From an uncultured Lachnospiraceae bacterium (lineage in GTDB: Bacteria; Bacillota; Clostridia; Lachnospirales; Lachnospiraceae): a stretch of DNA of 54,885 bases. Below are positions 18,499 to 26,379 of this stretch, piece after piece (positions within the stretch are counted from its first letter, which is position 1; every line of letters begins with the position of its first letter). The position numbers and the translations under genes are program-made. The notes under the pieces were generated by a model. It saw nothing but the letters and a program-made list of their open reading frames with translations. It was not told where the DNA came from and did no database searches. Location: assembly GCA_947169235.1 (NCBI GenBank), contig CAMVOY010000008.1:1-54885 (forward strand), given 5' to 3'.

Positions 18499-19869
18499 AT
18501 GAAAAAGAAGTTTGTTGGAAAGCTGATAGCGCTTACTTTGGTAGCGACCATGGCATTTACCGGATGCGGCAAACAGCCTGAGGCAGCACCGAAAGATGCG
18601 GATCAGCCGGCACCGGCAGCTGATGATACTAAAGAGGAGCCGGCTGCGGATGACAGCGCTGCAGGAGGCAAGATCACATTCTGGAACATCGCTACAGATG
18701 AGCCGGATAAGACACTTTACACATGGGCTGTTGACAAGTACAACAAAGAAGAGAGCGGTAACTCAGGATATACTATCGAGCAGGTTCCGACCGTGAACGA
18801 TCAGTATAAAGAGAAGCTCGCAGTAGCAATGGGTGCAGGAGAGTGCCCGGATATGTACACAAACTGGACCGGTGGTGGTCTCGTTGAGTATGTAAAGAGT
18901 GGATACGCTAAGGATCTTACAGCACTTGTTGACAAGTATGGTCTTCGTGACAAGTACATGGAGGCATCACTTGCACAGGCAACGATCGATGGAAAGATCT
19001 ATGCTATCCCGGTTAAGTCAAACTCTATCGCATGCTTCTTCTATGACAAGAAGATGTGGAAAGAGAAGGGATATGAAGTACCGAAGACCATCGCTGAGCT
19101 TGAGGCACTTTGCGAGAAGATGAAGAAAGACGGTATCACACCGTTCGCTCTTGCAAACCAGGCACAGTGGACAGGTTCTATGTACTATATGTATCTTGTA
19201 GCTCGTCATGGCGGTCCGGAGATCGTTACAAAGGCATATGACGGAACAGGATCTCTTGTAAATGATTCAACTAAGTTCGCAGGTGACAAGATCAACGAGT
19301 GGGCTGAGAAGGGATACTTCCCTGATGGTGTTAACTCACTTTCACCGGATAACGGAGATGACCGTGCGCTTCTTTATCAGGGAGCAGGTATGATGCTTCA
19401 CGGAGCATGGCAGGTATCTTCGATCAAGTCAGAGAATGAGGAGTTCTACAAGAACCTTGGTGCATTCCCGTTCCCGGCACTTGATGGATCCAGCGCTGAC
19501 CAGACCGCAGTCGTTGGTACTCTTGGTGATACATTCATCTCATTCAACTGCGAGGGCGAGAAGCTCGAGGAAGCATTCAAGATGGCAGTTATGTACTCAT
19601 CAGATGAGTGGATGAAGATGGATATCGACAGTGGTAACCTTCCGCCGCTCAAGGCTGCAACAAGCGAGGAGCCTGCATGGCAGGATATCCTTTCCTTCCT
19701 GAACACAGCTTCAAGCGTACAGCTGTGGTGGGATCAGTATTTGCCACCGGCAGTTGCAGATGTTCACAAGTCAGAGACTCAGAAACTCTTTGACAATTCT
19801 GAGAAGGCAGAGCCTGTTGCAAAAGCTCAGCAGGATGCTATGGATAAGTGGCTCAGTGAGCAGAAATAA
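18499..19869 (+). CDS. sugar ABC transporter substrate-binding lipoprotein
   Basis: 456-residue extracellular solute-binding protein of family 1 (maltose/oligosaccharide type). Signal peptide with lipobox TGCG places the lipid-anchored Cys at about residue 23, followed by an Asp/Glu/Ala/Pro-rich linker. Mature domain features: ITFWNIATDEPDK, GAGECPDMYTNWTGG, YAIPVKSNSIACFFYDKKMWKEKG and AGMMLHGAWQV. Context (GH120, xylulokinase) points to xylo-oligosaccharides as ligand, by inference. RBS AAGGAGG. First gene of the transporter operon; a hairpin downstream separates it from the permeases. Confidence 0.9.
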   Translation: MKKKFVGKLIALTLVATMAFTGCGKQPEAAPKDADQPAPAADDTKEEPAADDSAAGGKITFWNIATDEPDKTLYTWAVDKYNKEESGNSGYTIEQVPTVNDQYKEKLAVAMGAGECPDMYTNWTGGGLVEYVKSGYAKDLTALVDKYGLRDKYMEASLAQATIDGKIYAIPVKSNSIACFFYDKKMWKEKGYEVPKTIAELEALCEKMKKDGITPFALANQAQWTGSMYYMYLVARHGGPEIVTKAYDGTGSLVNDSTKFAGDKINEWAEKGYFPDGVNSLSPDNGDDRALLYQGAGMMLHGAWQVSSIKSENEEFYKNLGAFPFPALDGSSADQTAVVGTLGDTFISFNCEGEKLEEAFKMAVMYSSDEWMKMDIDSGNLPPLKAATSEEPAWQDILSFLNTASSVQLWWDQYLPPAVADVHKSETQKLFDNSEKAEPVAKAQQDAMDKWLSEQK

Positions 19870-19890
19870 TAAAGCATTTTAGAAATGAAG

Positions 19891-19938
19891 GGCGCGTGTC
19901 CCGGAGTATATTATACATCCCGGGTGCGCGCCGTTTTT
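19891..19938 (+). terminator. intercistronic hairpin between binding protein and permeases
   Basis: Stem GGCGCG..CCCGG / CCGGG..CGCGCC with a T6 tail, 22 nt after the binding-protein stop. Such partial terminators let binding-protein mRNA exceed permease mRNA. Confidence 0.75.
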
Positions 19939-19972
19939 TACAGATTGTTATGAAAAAAAGGAGTGACCACTT

Positions 19973-20878
19973 ATGGGAATATCAAATGTCTTGAAAAAAA
20001 GACGCCGTTCTCTCATAATATGTGAGACCGTATTCCTTTTGCCGGCTCTCATTTTTCTGGCAGCATATCTGTTATATCCGATTATCGCAACCTTTATAAA
20101 CAGCCTTTTTCAGTGGAACGGTATCTCGGCAGAAAAAAGTTTTATCGGCTTTGACAACTGGATCGCACTGATAGGTGATTCCAAGTTTTGGGGAGCGTTC
20201 AAGAACAACCTGATCATCATGGTTCTTTCCCTGGTGATCCAGATGCCTATCGGTATCCTTCTTGCTACATTCCTCGATGCGGGTGGAAAGAAGTTCAATT
20301 TCTTTAAGGCAGTTTGGTTCTTGCCGATGCTTATGAGCTCGGTTGCAGTCGGTTATCTTTTCCGATATGCTTTAGCCACAAACGGAGGTCTGGTCTCATC
20401 GATCGCTGAGCTTTTCGGTGGCGGAAAGATTGACCTTCTGGGTAATCAGAGCACGGCGCTTTTTGCCGTAATCGCGGTTATCTGCTGGCAGTTTATCCCG
20501 TTTTATATGGTCTACTATATGGCGGGGTACTCCAGTATCTCAACAGACGTTTACGAGGCGGCTGTCGTGGATGGTGCGACCCATGCGCAGTATATCCGCC
20601 GTATAGCATTGCCGCTTTTGGTTCCTACGATAAAGAGTGCAATCATTCTTTCTTTGATCGGTTCTCTGAAGTATTTCGATCTCATCTACGTTATGACGGG
20701 AGGAGGACCCGGAACATCTACGGAACTTATGGCGACATATATGTATAAAAATTCGTTCATCACCTTCAACATGGGTTACGGTTCAGCAATCGCGGGTGGT
20801 ATGTTCATTCTCATCACCGTATTTGCTGCCATAGTCATGAAGCTTCTGAACAGAAAGGGAGGTGATAGTATCATATGA
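19973..20878 (+). CDS. sugar ABC transporter permease (MalF/UgpA type)
   Basis: 301-residue inner-membrane permease with six predicted helices. The cytoplasmic EAA loop that docks the ATPase is visible as VYEAAVVDGATHAQYIRRIALPLLVP. N-terminal positive patch LKKRRR before helix 1 (ICETVFLLPALIFLAAYLLYP) is typical. RBS AAAGGAG. It overlaps the next permease gene by 4 nt (ATGA), so the two are translationally coupled. No ATP-binding protein is in the locus; as in many Firmicutes, a shared MsmX/UgpC-type ATPase elsewhere probably energises it. Confidence 0.92.
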   Translation: MGISNVLKKRRRSLIICETVFLLPALIFLAAYLLYPIIATFINSLFQWNGISAEKSFIGFDNWIALIGDSKFWGAFKNNLIIMVLSLVIQMPIGILLATFLDAGGKKFNFFKAVWFLPMLMSSVAVGYLFRYALATNGGLVSSIAELFGGGKIDLLGNQSTALFAVIAVICWQFIPFYMVYYMAGYSSISTDVYEAAVVDGATHAQYIRRIALPLLVPTIKSAIILSLIGSLKYFDLIYVMTGGGPGTSTELMATYMYKNSFITFNMGYGSAIAGGMFILITVFAAIVMKLLNRKGGDSII

Positions 20879-21822
20879 CAGAAGATAAGAATACCAGATC
20901 CGAAGCAACATCTGAGGCTGACGAGCATATGGTATATAACAGATCAGATGATTATCAGAAGCAGGATTTGAGTAAGGTCTATGCTGCGGCAAAGAGGAAA
21001 AAAGTCACTTCATGGATCTTTGTCATGATACTTGCTATCATATGGTTGTTCGTCGCGCTCGTGCCATTTTTATTCATGGTACTTACGGGCTTCAAACAGA
21101 AGCTTGAGACGATCATGTATGGCGCGTTTCACCTGCCCGAAAAGCTGTTTACACAGAACTATGTCGATGTCATAACCGATCCGAACTTTTGGATTTATTT
21201 CAGGAACTCGGTGATCGTACTTGGTTTATCGCTGATCATTCTTTTGTTTATATCTGCGTGCGCGGCATATCCGCTCTCCAGATTCAGATTCAAGATGAGA
21301 AAGCCTATTTACATGCTGATCGTGGCACTTATGAGCGTGCCGATCCATGTGACGATGATCCCGATATTCCAGTTGACTATAGGTATGGGACTCTATGATA
21401 CTATCTGGGCGCTGATCCCGGTAAATGTAGCTTTTGCACTTCCGATATCAGTGTTCATATTGGTCGGTTTCATGGAGGGTATACCGAGAGACCTTGAGGA
21501 GGCGGCTGATATAGACGGCTGCAGTAAATACAAGAGGTTCTTTAAGGTTATAATGCCTTTGTCAGTTCCGGGTCTTTCGACACTGGCGATATACAACGGT
21601 GTAAACATCTGGAATGAATTTATCTTTGCATTTACACTCACGCAGTCAAATGAGAATCGTACATTGCCTCTGGCTCTATGGAATTATCAGGGACAGTACG
21701 CATCGAATACTGCGATGATCATGGCTTGTCTGACTTTGTCAGTGCTGCCGATGATCATACTGTTTATCATCATGCAGGACAAGCTTGTCAAGGGTATGAT
21801 GGCAGGTGCAGTGAAGGGTTAA
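20875..21822 (+). CDS. sugar ABC transporter permease (MalG/UgpE type)
   Basis: 315-residue partner permease with six predicted helices after a charged 40-residue N-terminal tail. EAA loop: DLEEAADIDGCSKYKRFFKVIMPLS. Hydrophobic start LAIIWLFVALVPFLFMVLTGFK and C-terminal ..VKGMMAGAVKG are typical of the MalG type. RBS GGGAGGTG inside the end of the upstream permease gene. Last gene of the operon; a palindrome and a terminator follow. Confidence 0.92.
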   Translation: MTEDKNTRSEATSEADEHMVYNRSDDYQKQDLSKVYAAAKRKKVTSWIFVMILAIIWLFVALVPFLFMVLTGFKQKLETIMYGAFHLPEKLFTQNYVDVITDPNFWIYFRNSVIVLGLSLIILLFISACAAYPLSRFRFKMRKPIYMLIVALMSVPIHVTMIPIFQLTIGMGLYDTIWALIPVNVAFALPISVFILVGFMEGIPRDLEEAADIDGCSKYKRFFKVIMPLSVPGLSTLAIYNGVNIWNEFIFAFTLTQSNENRTLPLALWNYQGQYASNTAMIMACLTLSVLPMIILFIIMQDKLVKGMMAGAVKG

Positions 21823-21832
21823 GGAAACTCAC

Positions 21833-21881
21833 TTCGCAGCCGCGCGTCCGTGCGCGGCAGAGCGTGCTCGTTGGAGTTTCC
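21833..21881. repeat. palindromic intergenic element, third type
   Basis: Outer arms GGAAACTC / GAGTTTCC enclose the GC-rich hairpin GCCGCGC-GTCCGT-GCGCGGC. It lies 11 nt after the permease stop and is followed by another hairpin (GGGGAGAAA..TTTCTTCCCC). Confidence 0.6.
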
Positions 21882-21940
21882 ATAAAGACATCCTGTCTTT
21901 TATCGGGGAGAAATCACCTAGCTTGTTTCTTCCCCAGTCT

Positions 21941-21983
21941 GGGGCTTTTTGCGTTATCCGAACGCGGAAGCCCCATTTTTTTC
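21941..21983 (+). terminator. terminator of the ABC operon
   Basis: GGGGCTT..GCGTT-ATCC-GAACGC..AAGCCCC stem followed by a run of seven T, directly before the infC promoter. Confidence 0.85.
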
Positions 21984-21992
21984 GAAAAATAC

Positions 21993-22021
21993 TTGACAGA
22001 CACACATATATATGCTATTAT
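21993..22021 (+). promoter_or_regulatory. infC operon promoter
   Basis: Perfect -35 TTGACA (21993-21998), 17-nt spacer, TATTAT (22016-22021). Confidence 0.85.
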
Positions 22022-22027
22022 ACGCAT

Positions 22028-22188
22028 TGTTAAGCAGAGTTATCCGCTCTCACCCGGTCGTATAGGGTATCCTATCACACGACTGAGGTTCACATAGTTT
22101 ATCGGATCGGTATATTTTTATGCCGGTTTTATGTGATGGATAGCTCTTGTTTGTAGCTATCCATTTTGATTTTAAGGAGGGTAAGACC
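22028..22188 (+). promoter_or_regulatory. infC leader, probably L20-type autoregulatory RNA
   Basis: A 160-nt untranslated leader before infC-rpmI-rplT. It contains a perfect stem ATGGATAGCT / AGCTATCCAT (about 22136-22164) followed by TTTTGATTTT, an attenuator-like arrangement just upstream of the AAGGAGG ribosome site (22174-22180). In Firmicutes this position is occupied by an L20-binding leader; the match here is by position and structure, not by alignment. Confidence 0.5.
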
Positions 22189-22698
22189 ATCAGCGATTTA
22201 ATGATCAATGAACAGATCCGCGACAAAGAAGTCCGCGTTATCGGACCGGACGGTGAGCAGTTGGGGATCATGTCAGCGAAGGAAGCGTATTTTAAGGCCA
22301 AGGACTCGGGACTCGATCTGGTAAAGATCGCACCGACTGCAACGCCGCCGGTGTGCAAGATCATCGATTACGGCAAGTATCGTTATGAGCAGTCGAGAAA
22401 GGCAAAGGAAGCCAAGAAAAAGCAGCGCACGGTCGAGACTAAAGAGATCAGACTCTCACCGAATATCGATGTAAACGATCTGAATACCAAAGCAAACCAG
22501 GCCAGAAAATTTTTGACCAAGGGAGACAAGATCAAGGTATCACTTCGGTTCAGAGGTCGTGAGATGGCGCACAAGGATGTCGGCAGACAGATGATGGACC
22601 AGTTCGTTGAGAAACTTGAGGACGTCTGTGTCGTAGACAAGCCTCCGAAGATGGAAGGCAGAAGCATGGTTATGTTTATCTCGCCGAGTGGCAAGTGA
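22189..22698 (+). CDS. infC: translation initiation factor IF-3
   Basis: Ribosome-binding factor that checks the start codon and initiator tRNA. The product begins ISDLMINEQIRDKEVRVIGPDGEQLGIMS and contains the linker and C-domain signature KIIDYGKYRYEQSRKAKEAKKKQ and KVSLRFRGREMAH. Start taken at the ATC codon 22189, which has AAGGAGG 8 nt upstream; infC genes characteristically use rare AUU/AUC-type starts so that IF-3 represses its own synthesis. The next in-frame ATG (22201) has no ribosome site, and an upstream ATG (22147) lies inside the leader hairpin. First gene of infC-rpmI-rplT-hydF. Confidence 0.93.
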   Translation: MSDLMINEQIRDKEVRVIGPDGEQLGIMSAKEAYFKAKDSGLDLVKIAPTATPPVCKIIDYGKYRYEQSRKAKEAKKKQRTVETKEIRLSPNIDVNDLNTKANQARKFLTKGDKIKVSLRFRGREMAHKDVGRQMMDQFVEKLEDVCVVDKPPKMEGRSMVMFISPSGK

Positions 22699-22731
22699 TA
22701 ACCATAGATAAAAAGCAAAGGAGATAGTATC

Positions 22732-22935
22732 ATGGCAAATCAGAAGATGAAAACAAAAAGAGCAGCTGCAAAGCGTTTCAAGACTACAGGCAGCGGCAAG
22801 CTTAAGAGAAACAAGGCAAACCACAGCCATATTCTCACAAAGAAATCTACGAAGCGTAAAAGAGGTCTTCGTCAGTCTACTATGATGGACGCGACCAACG
22901 AGAAGGTAATGAAGAAGATCTTACCGTATCGCTGA
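22732..22935 (+). CDS. rpmI: 50S ribosomal protein L35
   Basis: 67-residue basic protein, [20 protein letters not shown].. through ..KKILPYR, the standard L35 sequence and length. RBS AAAGGAG. Between infC and rplT as in nearly all bacteria. Confidence 0.97.
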   Translation: MANQKMKTKRAAAKRFKTTGSGKLKRNKANHSHILTKKSTKRKRGLRQSTMMDATNEKVMKKILPYR

Positions 22936-22985
22936 GACTAATTGCAGGATTTAACGAAAGAAGATAGAATTGGAGGATTATTACA

Positions 22986-23345
22986 ATGGCTAGAATTAAG
23001 GGTGGCATGAATGCCAAGAAAAAGCATAAGAGAGTTTTGAAGCTCGCAAAAGGTTACTATGGCGCGAGAAGTAAGCAGTACCGTGTTGCAAAGCAGTCAG
23101 TTATGCGTGCGCTCGAGGAGAGCTACACAGGACGTAAGCAGAGAAAAAGACAGTTCCGTCAGCTCTGGATCGCTCGTATCAACGCAGCAGCTCGTATCAA
23201 CGGTCTTTCATACTCAAAGTTCATGTATGGACTTAAGCTTGCAAATATCAATGTAAACCGCAAGATGCTCGCTGAGATGGCAGTATCTGATCCGGACGGA
23301 TTCGCTCAGCTCGTAGAGGCTGCAAAGGGAAAGCTTAGTGCGTAA
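22986..23345 (+). CDS. rplT: 50S ribosomal protein L20
   Basis: 119-residue rRNA-binding protein needed for large-subunit assembly and, in Firmicutes, repressor of its own operon through the leader. Typical segments [28 protein letters not shown] and [23 protein letters not shown]. Its stop lies 2 nt before hydF. Confidence 0.97.
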   Translation: MARIKGGMNAKKKHKRVLKLAKGYYGARSKQYRVAKQSVMRALEESYTGRKQRKRQFRQLWIARINAAARINGLSYSKFMYGLKLANINVNRKMLAEMAVSDPDGFAQLVEAAKGKLSA

Positions 23346-23347
23346 TC

Positions 23348-24472
23348 ATGCGTAATCCCGGAATTGGTGAGACGCCGTCGGGGATGCGTGTTCATATCGG
23401 TTTTTTCGGAAAGACTAATTCCGGAAAGTCAACTCTTGTGAACGCACTCGCATCTCAGGATGTGTCTATAGTATCGCCGGAGCCCGGGACCACTACGGAT
23501 CCGGTTCACAAGGCGATAGAGATATTACCGATAGGCCCGTGTATCCTCATAGATACACCGGGACTCGAGGATGAGACATCTCTTGGCTCAGCCCGTATGG
23601 AGCGCACTATGCGCGAGGCGGCAGTATGTGATATCGCTGTTGTCGTAAGGGCAGGATCATCCGATGAACTGTCGAATACTGAGAGTGAACTGATAGAGTT
23701 TTTTAGAATTAAAAATATTCCGGTGGTTAATGTCACCGGTGACGATCGTAATGATATAGAGGCTGTAAAGGCCTCCATCATTGCGGCAGCAAGATCCGTG
23801 CCTGAAAGGACGATCCTTGATGGTGCAGTGGCTGAGGGTGATCTCGTGATGCTCGTGATGCCACAGGATAAGCAGGCGCCGAAGGGGAGGCTGATCCTCC
23901 CGCAGGTTGCCACATTACGTGAACTTCTGGATGTGCATGCACGTACCATGTGTGTGGCGCCGGAGGAGATGGAATCGGCGTTATCAGTGCTTACTGAGCC
24001 GCCGAAACTCATCATAACGGATTCTCAGGTTTTTGATCTCGTATATGAGAAGAAGCCTAAGGAGAGTGCGCTCACATCGTTCTCCGTTCTGTATGCGGCG
24101 TTAAAGGGCGATATGGAGGCTTACGTGGCCGGAGCTAAGGCAATAGATGACCTCAAGCCCGGAGCGCGAATACTCATCGCTGAGAGCTGTTCTCATGCGC
24201 CTTTAGATGAGGATATAGGCAGGGTAAAGATACCTGGCCTTATTAAAAAGCGCATTGGCGGGGAGATTACGGTCGATGTCGCAGCGGGGAAGGATTTCCC
24301 TGAGGATCTGAGCGGATACGACCTGATTCTCCAGTGCGGAGGATGTATGGTGAACCGCCGTCAGATACTCGAAAGGATCGAGAAAGCAAGGAAACAGGGC
24401 GTTCCGATCACCAATTATGGGATCGCGATAGCATATATCAAGGGAATTCTTGAAAAAGTGCTTGACAACTAA
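23348..24472 (+). CDS. hydF: [FeFe] hydrogenase maturation GTPase HydF
   Basis: Scaffold GTPase on which the 2Fe subcluster is built before delivery to the hydrogenase. 374 residues, slightly short for HydF. The Ras-like N-domain has the P-loop GKTNSGKS (residues 21-28), a TTTDP switch and G3 DTPG. The C-terminal cluster ligands are ESCSH (C281, H283) and QCGGC (C330, C333). Two deviations: the G4 base-recognition motif NKxD is replaced by NVTGDD (from residue 128), and the His that often precedes CGGC is Gln (Q329). It starts 2 nt after rplT without its own good RBS, so it is translationally coupled to the ribosomal operon. Confidence 0.9.
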   Translation: MRNPGIGETPSGMRVHIGFFGKTNSGKSTLVNALASQDVSIVSPEPGTTTDPVHKAIEILPIGPCILIDTPGLEDETSLGSARMERTMREAAVCDIAVVVRAGSSDELSNTESELIEFFRIKNIPVVNVTGDDRNDIEAVKASIIAAARSVPERTILDGAVAEGDLVMLVMPQDKQAPKGRLILPQVATLRELLDVHARTMCVAPEEMESALSVLTEPPKLIITDSQVFDLVYEKKPKESALTSFSVLYAALKGDMEAYVAGAKAIDDLKPGARILIAESCSHAPLDEDIGRVKIPGLIKKRIGGEITVDVAAGKDFPEDLSGYDLILQCGGCMVNRRQILERIEKARKQGVPITNYGIAIAYIKGILEKVLDN

Positions 24473-24490
24473 TCTGTTTTCTGCTAATAT
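24462..24490 (+). promoter_or_regulatory. tRNA-Leu promoter inside hydF 3' end
   Basis: TTGACA (24462-24467), 17-nt spacer, TAATAT (24485-24490), 10 nt before the tRNA. The -35 box overlaps the last hydF codons. Confidence 0.85.
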
Positions 24491-24500
24491 ATCGTTGTTT

Positions 24501-24584
24501 GCGGAAGTGTCGGAATTGGCAGACGAGCTAGACTAAGGATCTAGTGGTGGCAACACCGTGTGGGTTCAAGTCCCATCTTCCGCA
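24501..24584 (+). tRNA. tRNA-Leu, anticodon AAG
   Basis: 84-nt class II tRNA. Acceptor GCGGAAG pairs with CTTCCGC, discriminator A; anticodon stem CTAGA/TCTAG encloses loop CTAAGGA, giving anticodon AAG; variable arm GGTG-GCAA-CACC; T arm GTGGG-TTCAAGT-CCCAT. CCA is not encoded. Its 3' 52 nt are the left attachment core of the inserted element and remain functional. Confidence 0.93.
24533..24584 (+). repeat. attL core of the element (52-bp direct repeat)
   Basis: From CTAAGGATC in the anticodon loop to the discriminator A, identical over 52 nt to 43881-43932. Flanking bases differ on both sides. Confidence 0.93.
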
Positions 24585-24592
24585 GGTATAAT

Positions 24593-24626
24593 AAAACGGT
24601 AGGTTCTGAGCAACCTACCGTTTTTT
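24593..24626 (+). terminator. terminator after tRNA-Leu, element-borne
   Basis: AAAACGGTAGGTT-CTGAGC-AACCTACCGTTTT stem with T6. Because it lies inside the element, the inserted DNA supplies the tRNA with a terminator. Confidence 0.88.
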
Positions 24627-24648
24627 AGTGTTCTATTGTTTTCAGAAA

Positions 24649-24678
24649 TTCTATGTAAAATCTGATCATTTTTCTATG
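24649..24678. repeat. candidate integrase arm sites, left end
   Basis: TTCTATG occurs at 24649-24655 and 24672-24678; the right end of the element carries three copies (43720-43744). The matching AATTCTATG context at both ends suggests integrase arm-type binding sites. Confidence 0.4.
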
Positions 24679-24735
24679 CTTTTTCCCAAAACCGTTCTTG
24701 TTGTGGAAATCAATAAGAAAGGACAGGTGAATACC

Positions 24736-25647
24736 ATGGAGAATGAAAAAATCCAAATTATAGGAGTCGATCACGGCTTCGCAATGATGAAACACACTCA
24801 TGGAGTGTTCCCGAACGGTTTGAATCGTCTTTCGGGAGAGGCAACGTTAACAAATAATACGCTGATAATTGATGGGCAATCCTTCAAGATAGGAGAGGGG
24901 CGTATGCCGATGAAGGATGACAAGACATCTGATGAAGACTACTTTATCCTTACGGTTGCAGCAGTTTGCAAGGAATTGAAAGCCAGAGGGCTTGATAACG
25001 CAGAAGTGATACTTGCTGTGGGATTGCCTTTCAGTCGCTTTGGGATTGAGAGACAGAAGTTTCACGATTACCTGATGCGCGATGGTGTGATCCGAGCAAA
25101 CTTAGATAGCGAGGATTATGAGTTCACTATTAAAGAGGTATGTGTCTATCCACAGTGCTATGCAGCGGTTGCAAGCAGATTAACTGATATGGGACCGGAA
25201 GCATTGTGCGTAGATATTGGAAGTAAAACGGTGGATATCATCCATATAATAAACCATGTACCGGTAGAGAGCGAATCTACTTCCTGGCCGGAAGCGTTGA
25301 TTGAGTGTATAGAGAGAATAAAAAATGAAGTGTATAGACAGACCAATCGACGCGTGACGGAAACTCAGATCCAGATGGTGATTGAAAAGGGGGATTGCCC
25401 CATACCTGATGAGTGCGTCGATGTGATACGTAATGAACTTCATCGGTTTGTTGAGGGTATTGAAGCAAAACTTAAGGAAAACGGGTTTGAATCGGATATC
25501 ATCCCCATTTTTTACGTTGGCGGTGGTGCCGGTGTTATGCGGCGATTTCGAAGTGGAAACAGAAAAAACGTCACTTACATCGAGGATATCAGGGCAAACG
25601 CCATCGGTTATGAATATCTTTGCCGCTGTATGAGAAAACGGGGGTGA
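24736..25647 (+). CDS. ParM/StbA-like actin-family segregation protein
   Basis: 303-residue actin-like ATPase that would polymerise to push replicated DNA copies apart. N-terminal phosphate-1 region IIGVDHGFAMMK, phosphate-2 region ALCVDIGSKTVDIIHI (DIGSKTVD) and adenosine region FYVGGGAGVMRRF are the expected ParM motifs. Start taken at the ATG after GGACAGGTGAATACC; the frame is open 36 codons further upstream without a ribosome site. Its stop overlaps the next start (TGATG), giving a coupled type II partition operon. Such genes mark plasmids but also occur on mobile elements. Confidence 0.85.
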   Translation: MENEKIQIIGVDHGFAMMKHTHGVFPNGLNRLSGEATLTNNTLIIDGQSFKIGEGRMPMKDDKTSDEDYFILTVAAVCKELKARGLDNAEVILAVGLPFSRFGIERQKFHDYLMRDGVIRANLDSEDYEFTIKEVCVYPQCYAAVASRLTDMGPEALCVDIGSKTVDIIHIINHVPVESESTSWPEALIECIERIKNEVYRQTNRRVTETQIQMVIEKGDCPIPDECVDVIRNELHRFVEGIEAKLKENGFESDIIPIFYVGGGAGVMRRFRSGNRKNVTYIEDIRANAIGYEYLCRCMRKRG

Positions 25648-26036
25648 TGACGATGGTCGGTCGAGGAAAACACCTATCCAAGAGTGTTCGCTTCAATCTA
25701 TCAAAGGAAGATGAGAGAAGCATGTATGAAGAATTGCAACGCCATGACAGAAAGGTGCCGGATGATCCTTATGGGAGCTCCGGCGCCTATATCAAGGCGG
25801 CTATATGGTTTTATATGATGCATCAGGAGGAACATGAGAATAATCAGTTGTTATTGGATTCAATAGGAAGTATCGTACGTGAGACAATAATTGACACGAT
25901 GGATGGATTCAGAGTCGAATCACCTGAGACGGTTGTCAAAAGGGAAACACAACAGGTAATAAGTGAACTTGATGAATCACCGGACGCTGATATTCCTTCC
26001 GAGGTGAGTGAGTATTTGAAAGGATTTGGTCTATGA
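25647..26036 (+). CDS. small DNA-binding protein, ParR-like
   Basis: 129 residues, one base overlapping the ParM stop. N-terminal RGKHLSKSVRFNLSKEDERSM resembles a ribbon-helix-helix arm (SVRFNLS) and the rest is acidic and helical. Position directly after ParM is that of ParR, the centromere-binding adaptor; sequence alone is too diverged to be certain. The intergenic repeats downstream (TGTCATACA / TGTATGACA) could be its centromere. Confidence 0.65.
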   Translation: MTMVGRGKHLSKSVRFNLSKEDERSMYEELQRHDRKVPDDPYGSSGAYIKAAIWFYMMHQEEHENNQLLLDSIGSIVRETIIDTMDGFRVESPETVVKRETQQVISELDESPDADIPSEVSEYLKGFGL

Positions 26037-26060
26037 TACATCAAAAAAAGTCACACATAC

Positions 26061-26289
26061 TGTCATACAGGCTTTCAGCTTGTATGACAAGTTTACGAGC
26101 TACAAGGTATCATATCGGGGGTCTCAGGGGGTGTCCCCCTGCTCGGCCGGGATTTCGTAATACGAAATCCGTATCTGGCAAAAAGAGAATGCACATTGAG
26201 GGCTTATGGCCGGTGCGGCCGGGGGAGATTATGGGTGAGATTTTCCCTTGTAAGACAAGGCAATAATCCTCTGGGATACGTGTATGACA
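26061..26289. promoter_or_regulatory. repeat-rich intergenic region: candidate centromere and oriT
   Basis: The 343-nt gap between parR and mobC has no gene. It starts with an inverted pair TGTCATACA (26061-26069) / TGTATGACA (26081-26089), and TGTATGACA recurs at 26281-26289. Between lie two perfect inverted repeats, CAGGGGG-TGT-CCCCCTG (26125-26141) and GGATTTCGT-AAT-ACGAAATCC (26150-26170), then GTATCTGGCA, and a GGCCGG..CGGCCGG block. Hairpins followed by a short unique stretch just upstream of mobC-relaxase is the layout of an oriT; the nic site is not determined. Confidence 0.5.
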
Positions 26290-26379
26290 GTCTGTATGCA
26301 GTGGGTAATAGTAGTTAGACAAATAGTAAGCATCAGGGATTTTCTCCAAAAAAGAGTGATCCCGGAAAGTGAGGTTATC

